A DNA stretch of 33,342 bases from Chitinophagaceae bacterium (GTDB lineage Bacteria; Bacteroidota; Bacteroidia; Chitinophagales; Chitinophagaceae), in NCBI GenBank assembly GCA_947476485.1, contig CANJQU010000041.1, forward strand, positions 1 through 33,342, read 5' to 3'. The notes beneath the pieces were generated by a model. The model did not search any database. It was given only the letters and a program-made list of their open reading frames with translations, and was not told the DNA's origin. This document shows positions 8,911 to 16,703 of this stretch, in pieces (positions within the stretch are counted from its first letter, which is position 1; the number at the start of each line of letters is the position of its first letter). A program made the translations under genes and the position numbers.

Positions 8911-9008
8911 CTTGTAAATCGAAAACGTAATGTTATATTTACAAGGTAAAGTTTGTAAAATTGACGTTTTACCTTGCAAATCGAAAATGTAATATTATAT
9001 TTGCAAGG
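8911..9008 (+). repeat. Two 36-bp palindrome-ended repeats (probable operator pair)
   Basis: Copy 1 (8911-8946) has arms CTTGTAAA and TTTACAAG; copy 2 (8973-9008) has arms CTTGCAAA and TTTGCAAG. Between the arms both read TCGAAAAyGTAATrTTATA. The arms covary: where copy 1 has T, its partner has A, and where copy 2 has C, its partner has G. This indicates selection for dyad symmetry. Copy 2 includes the whole core promoter and ends one base before the ATG of the ATPase gene. Confidence 0.8.
8974..9003 (+). promoter_or_regulatory. Bacteroidota promoter of the DUF4143 ATPase gene
   Basis: TTG at 8974-8976, a 19-bp spacer, then TATATTTG at 8996-9003: an exact match to the Bacteroidota -33/-7 form. 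The ATG is only 5 bases beyond, so the transcript is probably leaderless or nearly so. Confidence 0.75.
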
Positions 9009-10187
9009 ATGGTTGGCAGAAAAGCGGAAAAGGAAATCACAAGTCTCTTGCAGGAGTTTCCTGCCGTGGCTATTCTTGGGCCCAGGCAAATAGGTAAAAC
9101 AACCCTGGCCCTGGAGGTTACCTCTGCATTTGATCCAACCCCGATCTACCTCGATCTGGAAAAGCCTTCTGATGTCTTTAAGCTCAGAGAGCCGGAAGAC
9201 TACCTGGAGCAGCACAAGGGTACATTAATTATCCTTGATGAAATACAGCGCGTGCCGGAATTGTTTCCGGTTCTGCGCGGCGTCATCGACAGCCGGAGAA
9301 GGGAAGGATTCAGAACCGGTCAGTTTCTGATACTGGGTTCGGCATCGCTTGAGCTTTTGAAACAATCTTCAGAAACCCTTGCAGGCCGCATTGCTTATAA
9401 AGAACTCCCAGGTTTGAATGTATCTGAAATAAATTATGATCTACCCGGCGAGCAGGATAAGTTATGGCTTAGGGGAGGGTTTCCCGATAGTTTTCTTGCC
9501 GGCGATGATGCCGCTGCATTGAGATGGCGGACAAATTTTATCGGAACTTATCTTGAAAGGGACATACCCCAGATCGGGCCAAGGATACCGGCAACCACAT
9601 TACGGCGCTTGTGGACAATGCTGGCATATAGCCAGGGAGGACAACTTAATTTCGCACAACTGGGTGCAAATCTTGATGTTTCTGCGCCAACGGCTAAAAG
9701 ATATGTGGAACTGCTGGAAGACCTTTTGCTGGTGCGCACGCTACGGCCATGGTCGGGCAATATAGGTAAGCGGCTGGTAAAGTCGCCAAAGGTTTATATA
9801 AGAGATAGCGGGCTTACGCATGCCTTGCTTAATCTTACAACAATGGACGATTTGCTGGGTCACCCGGTGGTAGGTGGCAGCTGGGAAGGCTTTGTTATTG
9901 AAAGTCTCCTGTTCGCCTTGCCCGAATCGTATACGGCATGGTATTACAGGACAGGGGCAGGCGCAGAGATAGATCTCGTGATAGAAAAGGATGCAAAGAC
10001 CAGGTACGCAATTGAGATAAAGCGCTCTATGACACCAACTGTTTCCAAAGGTTTTCATTTGGGATCGGAGGATATTGAGGCAACAAAGCGCTATATTGTA
10101 TATCCGGGAAAAGAGCGCGTTCCGGTAGGAAAAGGAATTGCAGCCATCTCAATTATTGATATGATAAAGGAACTGGAAGCTATGTAA
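9009..10187 (+). CDS. AAA ATPase with C-terminal DUF4143 domain
   Basis: 392 residues from the ATG at 9009. The frame is open further upstream, but that part overlaps the promoter and operator, which decides the start. Walker A is GPRQIGKTT (24-32), Walker B is LIILDEIQ (Asp77, Glu78), and a sensor-like segment LILGSASLELL follows. The middle part (LNFAQLGANLDVSAPTAKRY) is a winged-helix module. The C-terminal DUF4143 region has GAEIDLVIE then YAIEIKRS, which matches the D...ExK arrangement of a PD-(D/E)xK nuclease fold. Proteins of this class are abundant and often multicopy in Bacteroidota, but their role is not established; defence or mobile-element links have been suggested. The paired palindromes over its promoter point to tight, perhaps self-acting repression. 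Confidence 0.88.
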   Translation: MVGRKAEKEITSLLQEFPAVAILGPRQIGKTTLALEVTSAFDPTPIYLDLEKPSDVFKLREPEDYLEQHKGTLIILDEIQRVPELFPVLRGVIDSRRREGFRTGQFLILGSASLELLKQSSETLAGRIAYKELPGLNVSEINYDLPGEQDKLWLRGGFPDSFLAGDDAAALRWRTNFIGTYLERDIPQIGPRIPATTLRRLWTMLAYSQGGQLNFAQLGANLDVSAPTAKRYVELLEDLLLVRTLRPWSGNIGKRLVKSPKVYIRDSGLTHALLNLTTMDDLLGHPVVGGSWEGFVIESLLFALPESYTAWYYRTGAGAEIDLVIEKDAKTRYAIEIKRSMTPTVSKGFHLGSEDIEATKRYIVYPGKERVPVGKGIAAISIIDMIKELEAM

Positions 10188-10232
10188 TGACGGGTAACAA
10201 AATCAAAATAAAAGCAAAAGAAGAATTATCAA

Positions 10233-11237
10233 ATGCAGCTGCAACAAAATATCTCCCTTAAACCTTACAATACATTCGGCATAGATGTACCGGCGGAGTA
10301 TTTTACGGAATTGAGAGACATTGATGATCTGCCGGAGGTAACCGAACTGACGCAAAAGAAACATGTGCTGGGTGGTGGCAGCAACATATTGCTAACCCAA
10401 CCCGTCAGCGGCCTGGTGATACACAACAAGCTGAAGGGAATTACTGTAGAGAAAGAAAATGCAGACTATGTATGGCTTAATGTGCAGGCTGGTGAAGTAT
10501 GGCACGACCTTGTGCTTCACGCTATTAATAATGGATTGGGCGGAATTGAGAACCTGGCCCTGATACCCGGCACGGTAGGTGCATCGCCTATGCAGAATAT
10601 AGGAGCATATGGAGTGGAAGCAAAGGAAACTATTGAAAGTGTTACATTCTGGTACTGGAAAGAAAAAACCTTTCTGACCTATAGCAACCGCGAATGCTCT
10701 TTCGGCTACCGGGACAGTATTTTTAAACGGCAGTTGAAGGACAAGGCATTCATCACATCGGTAGTGTATAAACTGAGTAAGAAGCCGGTATACAATACCA
10801 GTTACGGAGCAATAAAAGAAGAGCTGGAAAATATGGGCGTGTTCGAGTTATCTGCAAAAGCTATAGCCTATGCAGTGATGCACATAAGAACGAGCAAGCT
10901 GCCGGATCCGAAACAAATAGGCAATGCGGGCAGCTTTTTTAAAAACCCCACGATCCCGAAAATACAGTATGCACAGTTATGTGGGCTTTATGATACGGTG
11001 CCTTCCTACCCGGTGGATGAGCTGCGGGTGAAGGTGCCTGCTGCATGGCTAATAGAACGATGCGGCTGGAAAGGATACAGAAGGGGCGATATAGGTGTGC
11101 ATGCAAAACAGGCACTTGTGCTGGTGAACTATGCGCATGGAAAAGGAAATGACATCTGGCAGTTATCGGGTGAGATCGTGAAGTCGGTGAAAGAGAAGTT
11201 CAATATAGAACTGGAACGGGAAGTGCAGGTATGGTGA
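10233..11237 (+). CDS. murB: UDP-N-acetylenolpyruvoylglucosamine reductase (MurB, type I)
   Basis: 334 residues, close to the E. coli enzyme in length. FAD-binding motifs are clear: YNTFGID near the start, LGGGSNILL, and IPGTVGASPMQNIGAYGVE. The catalytic arginine lies in FGYRDSIFK, the proton-donating serine in GNAGSFFKNP, and the late glutamate in the C-terminal LEREVQVW. The enzyme reduces UDP-GlcNAc-enolpyruvate to UDP-MurNAc with NADPH in the cytosol, the second committed step of peptidoglycan synthesis. It lies 45 bp after the ATPase gene on the same strand, but no functional link is evident. It is convergent with the Uma2-type gene. Here murB is not inside a mur/fts cluster. Confidence 0.95.
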   Translation: MQLQQNISLKPYNTFGIDVPAEYFTELRDIDDLPEVTELTQKKHVLGGGSNILLTQPVSGLVIHNKLKGITVEKENADYVWLNVQAGEVWHDLVLHAINNGLGGIENLALIPGTVGASPMQNIGAYGVEAKETIESVTFWYWKEKTFLTYSNRECSFGYRDSIFKRQLKDKAFITSVVYKLSKKPVYNTSYGAIKEELENMGVFELSAKAIAYAVMHIRTSKLPDPKQIGNAGSFFKNPTIPKIQYAQLCGLYDTVPSYPVDELRVKVPAAWLIERCGWKGYRRGDIGVHAKQALVLVNYAHGKGNDIWQLSGEIVKSVKEKFNIELEREVQVW

Positions 11238-11257
11238 GCACACCGGGCAAATGTTAG

Positions 11258-11851
11258 TTACTGTTGCGGCTCAATACCCTTAAACAATTCAGCAACATTC
11301 AATGAAAAGCCTGGCAGCACCGCGGAAGCAGCAAAATCGCCGGCCAACAGATAGGGTGATTCCAGAAATTTCCCTTTTGTCAGGGTATAGATACGCAGCC
11401 ACTGGTCCTGCGGGCTTACTACCCAATATTCTTTTACACCGGATTCTTCGTATACATCATACTTTTTCTTCAGCTCCTTCGTATTATTTCCGGGACTTAA
11501 AACCTCAACTACAATATCCGGTGCGCCAATACAACCTTTGTCGTCCAGTTTGGACAAGTCACAGATAACACAAACATCCGGTTGCAATACAGTAATAATT
11601 TCTTTGTCATTTTTTGATTTACGTGGGATGCGTACATCGAACGGAGCGGTATATACCTCGCATGGTTTATCTTCAAGAAAAACGTGCATACGTGCATGTA
11701 TTAACCCCGCAAGTTTTTGATGGAACCTGTTTGGTGCAGGGCTCATTCTAAAAACTTTGCCCTTTATTAATTCCACGCGCTCTTCAAACTTCCATTTGAA
11801 GTAATCAGCGTATGTATATGATTTTTCGAGGTCGAGATCTGCAAAGCGCAT
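11258..11851 (-). CDS. Uma2 family (DUF820) endonuclease-like protein
   Basis: 197 residues. The N-terminal part YTYADYFKW...RVELIKGKV is typical of Uma2/DUF820. The PD-(D/E)xK core is visible as VLQPDVCVI (Asp92), then APDIVVEVLSPGN (Asp112, Glu116), and the helix KKKYDVYEESGVKEYWVV. The fold is that of a restriction-type nuclease, but the biological role of the family is not settled. It is seen in large paralogous sets in cyanobacteria and Bacteroidota. The gene is convergent with murB and lies downstream of the acetyltransferase at 12047. An inverted repeat occupies the space between them. A near match to the -7 promoter element (TAATTTTA) precedes the start. Confidence 0.85.
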   Translation of the reverse strand: MRFADLDLEKSYTYADYFKWKFEERVELIKGKVFRMSPAPNRFHQKLAGLIHARMHVFLEDKPCEVYTAPFDVRIPRKSKNDKEIITVLQPDVCVICDLSKLDDKGCIGAPDIVVEVLSPGNNTKELKKKYDVYEESGVKEYWVVSPQDQWLRIYTLTKGKFLESPYLLAGDFAASAVLPGFSLNVAELFKGIEPQQ

Positions 11852-11890
11852 ATGGTAAAATTAATCAAAAAACTATTCCCGGAATGATGG

Positions 11891-12050
11891 CTAAATAAGT
11901 TCGACCATCTTACTCGTTCTTTTCCATTTTTATTTCGTTGTAAAAGTCTTTAAATAATGCATTATTCGCAGATAGAGCTTCGCCCGTACCCTTGCGGGTA
12001 TGCCTCATAAAAAAGAAAAATAACTTCGCAATATGGTCGAACTTATTTAG
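11891..12050. repeat. 18-bp perfect terminal inverted repeat around 124 bp (MITE-like)
   Basis: CTAAATAAGTTCGACCAT at 11891-11908 is the exact reverse complement of 12033-12050. Between the arms there is no ORF. The interior holds a 14-bp palindrome AATAATGCATTATT and a small hairpin TACCC-ttgc-GGGTA. The right arm contains the stop codon of the acetyltransferase gene. No target-site duplication is obvious (flanks TGATGG and TCAACG). Each arm carries the core GTCGAACTT, also seen in the repeats at 31049 and 31865. Confidence 0.65.
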
Positions 12051-12610
12051 TCAACGTTCCTTAGCGGTGTTATCAAAGAATAAATAGCGGAATCGAGGAA
12101 TTTGCCATCGAAGAAATAATTCTCTTTAAAATAGCCTTCACGAATAAAGCCAATTCTTTCCAGAAGCTTAATAGAAGCCCCATTTTCGGGGTTTACATTT
12201 GCTTCAACCGAGTGAAGTTTCATTTCCTTAAAACCATAATCCAGTACTGCCGTTACCGCTTCATTCATAATTCCCTTGCCCTGGTGTGCGGGATGAAGCA
12301 CATAACCGATTTCTGCGCGGAAGTGCTCTCTTTCTATACGCCAGAAACATATGTTACCGATAAGTCTATTTTCGCCTTTTAGTGTTATTGCCCAGTTTAT
12401 GTATTCGTTATTAAGCAGGGCCTCGTTTATCATGCGTATGAATTTCAGCCCATCGTCGACCGACTGAGCGCGGGGGCGGTCAATATATTTCATGACCTGT
12501 TCGTCAGACCGGAGAAAGAACATTTCAGCGGCATCATCTTCCGACATACGTCTCAGTACCAGTCGCTCGGTAGTAATTAAGGGGAAAGGGTTAAAGCTGA
12601 TATTAAGCAT
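12047..12610 (-). CDS. GNAT N-acetyltransferase, RimJ/RimL type
   Basis: 187 residues. The N-terminal signature TTERLVLRRMSEDDAAEMF is followed by the acetyl-CoA binding motif A in AEIGYVLHPAHQGKGIMNEA (the Q-G-K-G-I-M pyrophosphate loop). Then come VEANVNPENGASIKLLERIGF and the end REGYFKENYFFDG. All are typical of the RimJ/RimL-like branch that acetylates protein N-termini or small amines in the cytosol. The acceptor cannot be read from sequence. The last codon and stop lie in, or next to, the inverted repeat arm, so the C-terminus (LRNVD) may have been trimmed or supplied by that element. Confidence 0.88.
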   Translation of the reverse strand: MLNISFNPFPLITTERLVLRRMSEDDAAEMFFLRSDEQVMKYIDRPRAQSVDDGLKFIRMINEALLNNEYINWAITLKGENRLIGNICFWRIEREHFRAEIGYVLHPAHQGKGIMNEAVTAVLDYGFKEMKLHSVEANVNPENGASIKLLERIGFIREGYFKENYFFDGKFLDSAIYSLITPLRNVD

Positions 12611-12744
12611 GGTATCTCGATTTTAACGATCAAGTGTTGCGTTCCTGTAAAAGTACTGTTTTGGAGAACAAGCGATAGCAAGCATATATAATGTTTTTAG
12701 TTTGTTTTAACACCAGAAAAACACAGCAAATAAATTTTTTTTAC

Positions 12745-12752
12745 TATCCTTG
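12745..12752 (+). promoter_or_regulatory. Possible -7 element of the DUF4476 gene
   Basis: TATCCTTG differs by one base from TAnnTTTG and lies 20 bases before the ATG at 12773. No TTG is found at the proper upstream distance. Confidence 0.35.
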
Positions 12753-12772
12753 CACCACAAAATGAACGATTT

Positions 12773-13699
12773 ATGAAACTAAAACTTGCTTTACTGCTTT
12801 CCATCGTATTGCTTCCTATGCTCTCTTTTGCACAGGGCAGTTCTATTACAATATTCTCAGAAGACGGGGATAAATTCTTCCTGCTCCTTAATGGCCAGAA
12901 GCAGAATAATGTTGCCATGGCCAATGTGCGCATTGACGGGCTTACACAGCCCTATTACAAGGCAAAGATCGTTTTTGAGGATAATGCCAAAGCTGCTGTT
13001 GATAAGAATATCCCGGTAAATGATCCGTCCACTAATGCACCGGCGGATGTAGTATATAAGATAAAGAATAAGGATGGGGAAATGAAGCTCCGTTACTTTT
13101 CTGCGCAACCAGTGCAGCCAAATTATACACCACCTGCAGACGTATATGTGATGCACTATGGCCAGGAAGCGCCACCGCCGCCTGCGGCAAACACTGTAAC
13201 ACAGACCACGGTGACTACTACACAGGTAAACCCGAACGCATCGATGAATGTAAGCGCGCCGGGTGTAAGCATCAGTGTAAATGTTCCGGATGTGAATATG
13301 AATGCTACAACTACGCAAACGACTGTGACAAGAACTACTACCACGTCTTCTTCAGAAAGCAACTACAGCCAGCCGCAACCGGCTGCACAACCTGCAGGCT
13401 GCCAATACCCAATGGACTTCGGTAGTTTTAAGTCGGCCAAAGAAACTATACAAAAAGCAAGTTTTGAAGATACAAAGCTGTCAACGGCAAAATCTATCCT
13501 TGCCAGCAATTGTGTTTCTACTGAGCAGGTAATGACGATTTGCAAGCTGTTTTCATTCGAGGCTTCGAAGCTTGATTTTGCAAAGTTTGCTTATGGTAAA
13601 ACAACCGATAAAGGCAACTACTTTAAAGTGGGCAGTATTTTTGATTTTGACGCCAGCAAGACTGATCTGAACGATTTCATCAGCAACGGCGGCAGATAG
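12773..13699 (+). CDS. Exported DUF4476 domain protein
   Basis: 308 residues. Residues 1-20 form a signal peptide (ending MLSFAQG). Residues 21-115 are a beta-rich domain beginning SSITIFSEDGDKFFLLLNG, as in other Bacteroidota proteins of this type. A low-complexity Thr/Val/Pro/Asn linker with many TTT and VTQTT runs spans about 135-210. The C-terminal 95 residues (YPMDFGSFKSAKETIQ to DLNDFISNGGR) match DUF4476, a helical domain built of short repeats around SFxxTKLxxAK. The function is unknown; the location is periplasmic or surface by the signal peptide. A strong stem-loop terminator follows. Confidence 0.85.
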   Translation: MKLKLALLLSIVLLPMLSFAQGSSITIFSEDGDKFFLLLNGQKQNNVAMANVRIDGLTQPYYKAKIVFEDNAKAAVDKNIPVNDPSTNAPADVVYKIKNKDGEMKLRYFSAQPVQPNYTPPADVYVMHYGQEAPPPPAANTVTQTTVTTTQVNPNASMNVSAPGVSISVNVPDVNMNATTTQTTVTRTTTTSSSESNYSQPQPAAQPAGCQYPMDFGSFKSAKETIQKASFEDTKLSTAKSILASNCVSTEQVMTICKLFSFEASKLDFAKFAYGKTTDKGNYFKVGSIFDFDASKTDLNDFISNGGR

Positions 13700-13723
13700 T
13701 CAGCGCATCTTTTACAGCATTTG

Positions 13724-13746
13724 AAACCCCCGAAAATCGGGGGTTT
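13724..13746 (+). terminator. Strong stem-loop terminator between convergent genes
   Basis: AAACCCCCG, loop AAAAT, CGGGGGTTT, followed by CTGTTTTAT. The 9-bp stem lies 24 bases after the DUF4476 stop and 5 bases from the aldehyde dehydrogenase stop, so it can serve both directions. Confidence 0.85.
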
Positions 13747-13751
13747 CTGTT

Positions 13752-15209
13752 TTATAGTTCGATACAAACATTCTTAGGTTCCGTAAAGAAGCGCAAGGCT
13801 TCCCAGCCACCTTCACGGCCTACGCCACTGTTTTTGAAGCCGCCGAAGGGAGTGCGCAGATCGCGGAGCAGCCAGCAGTTTACCCAGATGATACCACTAT
13901 GTACCTGTGCAGCCACCCTGTTAGCACGGCTCACATCCTGTGTCCATATAGTAGCAGAGAGGCCATAGTCGCTGGTGTTGGCGAGCATGAGGGCTTCTTC
14001 CTCATTGCTGAATGATTGCAATGTAACAACAGGGCCAAATATCTCTTCCATATTGCTGCGGCAGTGTGGGCCAAGACCCTCAATGATGGTAGGTTCTATG
14101 AACAGGCCATTTTCACAACGGCCGGTTCCTTTCACTGCCTTACCACCCAGCAGTATTTTGCCGCCTTCCTGTTTAGCCAATTCTATGCAACCGAGCACTT
14201 TGTCAAAATGCAGTTTACTCACTACTGCTCCTTGTTTAGTATGTTCATCAAGCGGGTCTCCGTTCGTAAGTTTTTTGGCGCGGGCTATAAATTCTTCTTT
14301 GAATTTTTCGTAGATGCTTTCTTCTACCAGCACCCGGCTGCCACACAGGCATATTTGGCCCTGGTTGCTAAAGGATGACTGTAAAGTAGTGCGCATCATC
14401 TTGTCCCAATCACAATCGGCGAAGATGATATTTGGGTTCTTGCCGCCAAGCTCGAGGGATACTTTTTTAAACATGGGCGCAGCAATACTTGCTATTTCCC
14501 TGCCCGCACGTGTGCTGCCGGTAAATGATATTGCTTTAATATCGGGATGGGCTACTATGGCTGAGCCGCAGCCAGGACCTGTGCCATGCAATATATTCAG
14601 TACACCCGGTGGCAGGCCTGCCTCCTGGCATATTATGCTAAGCAGGTAGGCCGTCATAGGTGTTACCTCGCTGGGCTTTGACACCACGCAATTGCCAGCA
14701 GCCAGTGCAGGCGCTATTTTCCAGGTAAACAGGTACAACGGGAGGTTCCATGGAGAGATGCAACCTACAACGCCTATTGGTTTGCGCAGGGTGTAGTTGA
14801 TCGCCTTATCCTCCATATTATGGCTCTCCGTATTGAAGTGCATAATGCCGGCTGCAAAGAACCGGAAGTTACTGGAGGCGCGAGGGATATCTACCCGCTT
14901 GCTCAGCCAAAGGGGCTTGCCATTGTCATTGGTCTCCGCAAGCGCCAGTGCATCCAGGTTTTCATCTATCAGCTCGGCTATGCGGTTGAGTATTTTGAAG
15001 CGGTCTTCTACCGGCGTGGTGCTCCATATCGGGAACGCTGCACGTGCAGCGCCCACAGCTTCTTCCACATCTTTAATGTCGCTGTCGGGTGTTTGGCTGT
15101 ATACTTCGCCGGTGGCAGGATTTACATTGTCTATGTACTTACCGTTTAGCGGAGCCTGCATTGAGCCTGCTATGTAATTGGCTATTTGCGATGGAGCAGA
15201 GAGATTCAT
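13752..15209 (-). CDS. NAD(P)-dependent aldehyde dehydrogenase (muconic-semialdehyde type)
   Basis: 485 residues from the ATG at 15209. A TTG start at 15227 would add six residues, but it overlaps a near-consensus -7 element (TAATTTCG, 15215-15222). The ALDH fold is complete: the cofactor motif FTGSTRAG, the general base Glu in SLELGGKNPN, and the nucleophile Cys in NQGQICLCGSR. PWNLPLYLF and the C-terminal FGGFKNSGVGREGG are also present. The sequence resembles 2-aminomuconate and 2-hydroxymuconate semialdehyde dehydrogenases (ALDH8 type). These act after ring cleavage in tryptophan/kynurenine or aromatic catabolism. No other gene of that pathway lies next to it here, so the substrate is an inference. 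Confidence 0.92.
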   Translation of the reverse strand: MNLSAPSQIANYIAGSMQAPLNGKYIDNVNPATGEVYSQTPDSDIKDVEEAVGAARAAFPIWSTTPVEDRFKILNRIAELIDENLDALALAETNDNGKPLWLSKRVDIPRASSNFRFFAAGIMHFNTESHNMEDKAINYTLRKPIGVVGCISPWNLPLYLFTWKIAPALAAGNCVVSKPSEVTPMTAYLLSIICQEAGLPPGVLNILHGTGPGCGSAIVAHPDIKAISFTGSTRAGREIASIAAPMFKKVSLELGGKNPNIIFADCDWDKMMRTTLQSSFSNQGQICLCGSRVLVEESIYEKFKEEFIARAKKLTNGDPLDEHTKQGAVVSKLHFDKVLGCIELAKQEGGKILLGGKAVKGTGRCENGLFIEPTIIEGLGPHCRSNMEEIFGPVVTLQSFSNEEEALMLANTSDYGLSATIWTQDVSRANRVAAQVHSGIIWVNCWLLRDLRTPFGGFKNSGVGREGGWEALRFFTEPKNVCIEL

Positions 15210-15269
15210 AACTGCGAAATTAGACAATTTTAGCAGGCATACGATATTGCCATGTTGGACGAAAGGAGA

Positions 15270-15449
15270 CTAAGCTTTTGCTGAGGTCTTCTTTCTGTTC
15301 CTGCGTTCAGAAATTGTGGCGAACGATTTTTTACGGCCTGTTGCCTTGTAGTGTGCAATTACTTCACTAATCATTTTCCGGTCATTGTCTGTCAATGGTT
15401 TTGGGTCTACCACAAAATCAATTCCGTATGGCTCTTTAATGTATCCCAT
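15270..15449 (-). CDS. Small conserved protein (59 aa) coupled to the acetyltransferase-like pseudogene
   Basis: A 59-residue ORF beginning MGYIKEPYGIDFVVDPKPL and ending in a basic tail (RRNRKKTSAKA). Its ATG lies 3 bases after the stop of the broken gene at 15453, so the two form a translationally coupled pair. I recall similar small proteins (GYIKEP, DFVV, PLT, KxTG) next to the same upstream partner in other Bacteroidota. The size and coupling resemble an antitoxin or accessory subunit, but I cannot assign a function. The ORF is intact although its partner is frameshifted. Confidence 0.65.
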   Translation of the reverse strand: MGYIKEPYGIDFVVDPKPLTDNDRKMISEVIAHYKATGRKKSFATISERRNRKKTSAKA

Positions 15450-15452
15450 ATC

Positions 15453-15984
15453 TTATGTTTGAAAGTACTTATCAATCAATCTATTTGCGTTTTCAGGAAA
15501 AATGATCATTTTATGTCCGCCAACATGTACTGCACCAATACTTTTAGTATAATGTTCAATTAGTTTGGTTTTGGATGTAAATGAAACAAACCCGTCGTAG
15601 CCTTTATCTTTCGAACATTTGCAAGTAAAAGCAAACAGATTACCCGGCACACCTTCGTAAGTTTTTCCTTTCCCATGTTAAAAGGAGCACTTTCGATCAG
15701 ATGAAGATAATAGTGGTCTGAATAATCACTAATACTAACCAACCCTGAATTATGTTAGTATTTCCCACTATCGTTAACTTAAATAATTTTCTGTCTTTCA
15801 ATTTATATTCAGCAGCCCACCCAAACAACCAGCCGTTCTTTTTAGTAACAGTTTTCAAATCATCTCTTGTTACTTCATGAATTTCGGTAGGAAAACTATC
15901 ACCCGAAATTTTATTGACAATACTATTCGTTAGCTTGTCAATCTCAACTCCGAGATGATATTTTGTTTGATTCCGCACAAACAA
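15453..15984 (-). pseudogene. Acetyltransferase-like gene broken by two 1-base frameshifts
   Basis: Three reading-frame pieces form one protein of about 177 residues. Piece 1 (from 15984) contains YHLGVEIDKLTNSIVNKISG and ends at IIQG. Piece 2 reads LVSISDYSDHYYLHLIESAP. Piece 3 reads YEGVPGNLFAFTCK to LIDKYFQT. One extra base in the GGG at 15743-15745 joins pieces 1 and 2, and one in the A5 run at 15662-15666 joins pieces 2 and 3. The restored product fits a Bacteroidota family with a GNAT-like second half (VPGNLFAF, GYDGFVSF, LIEHYTKSIGA). The start is uncertain (TTG at 15984 or GTG at 15978). A perfect TAAATTTG promoter element overlaps it at 15982-15989. True decay and sequencing error both fit. 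Confidence 0.7.
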
Positions 15985-16067
15985 ATTTACGAAAAATAAC
16001 AGTCATTTCATTACGGCTTAGCTACTTATGCGTAGCATAAATAACCGCAGTTTTCGGTATAAGTCTG

Positions 16068-16631
16068 CTACTTGCACATACTCGCATCTACGTATACCTT
16101 CCTGCCCTTTTCATTCACATAATAGCACCCGCCACGCGGTCCTTTTATATATTTTCGTTTGTATTCAGGGCCAAAGTGTTCTTCGCCGCCTTTATACTTT
16201 GGGTAAGGATAGCTGCGATAGTTTAGTGTGGAAAGATCTCCTGAGACAGGTATGTCAATAAACGACACAGCGGTACTGTCGCTGTAGTGAGCGGTTACTT
16301 TTGCCATGCTTTTCACTACGTATTTTTTCTCTACCCATCCATAGGAGCTGTAAGAGCGTTTTGCCTGATCATCATGTTTAATTAACACAACGTGATAGTA
16401 CCGGCCGTTTACCGCTTTGCTGTCATAGCCCATATTGTCATCGGATATTACTTTTAGCCTGCATGGCGGTTGCAAAACATTATAGACATTGTATTTGATT
16501 TCTGGCCGGTCGCGCAGCAGCAGGTTTGCCGTATTTACGTAAACATATTCCTGAGCAATGGCTGCAGTGCACATACCAAGCGCCAGAAAAAGCAGGATTA
16601 GATTCTTCGATAGTGAAACAAAATGCGTCAT
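16068..16631 (-). CDS. Exported SH3-like protein with PBCV basic-adaptor-like C-terminus
   Basis: 187 residues. The signal peptide runs to about residue 27 (LALGMCTAAIAQ). The segment YVYVNTANLLLRDRPE...VLQPPCRLKVIS...YGWVEKKYV reads as a bacterial SH3 domain of the type that often binds cell wall. The C-terminal 30 residues contain KYIKGPRGGCYYVNEKGRKV, close to the short PBCV-specific basic adaptor motif (GPRGG-x-YY-x-N-x-KGKKxY). A final cysteine pair could be linked. No enzymatic domain is present, so it may be a wall-binding or adaptor protein. The gene is divergent from the persulfide dioxygenase gene. Confidence 0.75.
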   Translation of the reverse strand: MTHFVSLSKNLILLFLALGMCTAAIAQEYVYVNTANLLLRDRPEIKYNVYNVLQPPCRLKVISDDNMGYDSKAVNGRYYHVVLIKHDDQAKRSYSSYGWVEKKYVVKSMAKVTAHYSDSTAVSFIDIPVSGDLSTLNYRSYPYPKYKGGEEHFGPEYKRKYIKGPRGGCYYVNEKGRKVYVDASMCK

Positions 16632-16676
16632 AAAGTATATTTATACATGAATAACCCGTACGAAAGCGGTTTATAT

Positions 16677-16684
16677 TAACTTTG
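16677..16684 (+). promoter_or_regulatory. -7 promoter element of the persulfide dioxygenase gene
   Basis: TAACTTTG matches TAnnTTTG exactly and ends 19 bases before the ATG. No TTG is found 17-23 bases upstream, so only the -7 half is supported. Confidence 0.5.
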
Positions 16685-16703
16685 CAGCACTAACAAATAT
16701 AGT

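Noticed and set aside
8961-9008. N-terminal extension of the DUF4143 ATPase from a TTG at 8961
   Set aside because: The extension would translate the promoter and the palindrome; the ATG at 9009 follows TATATTTG directly.
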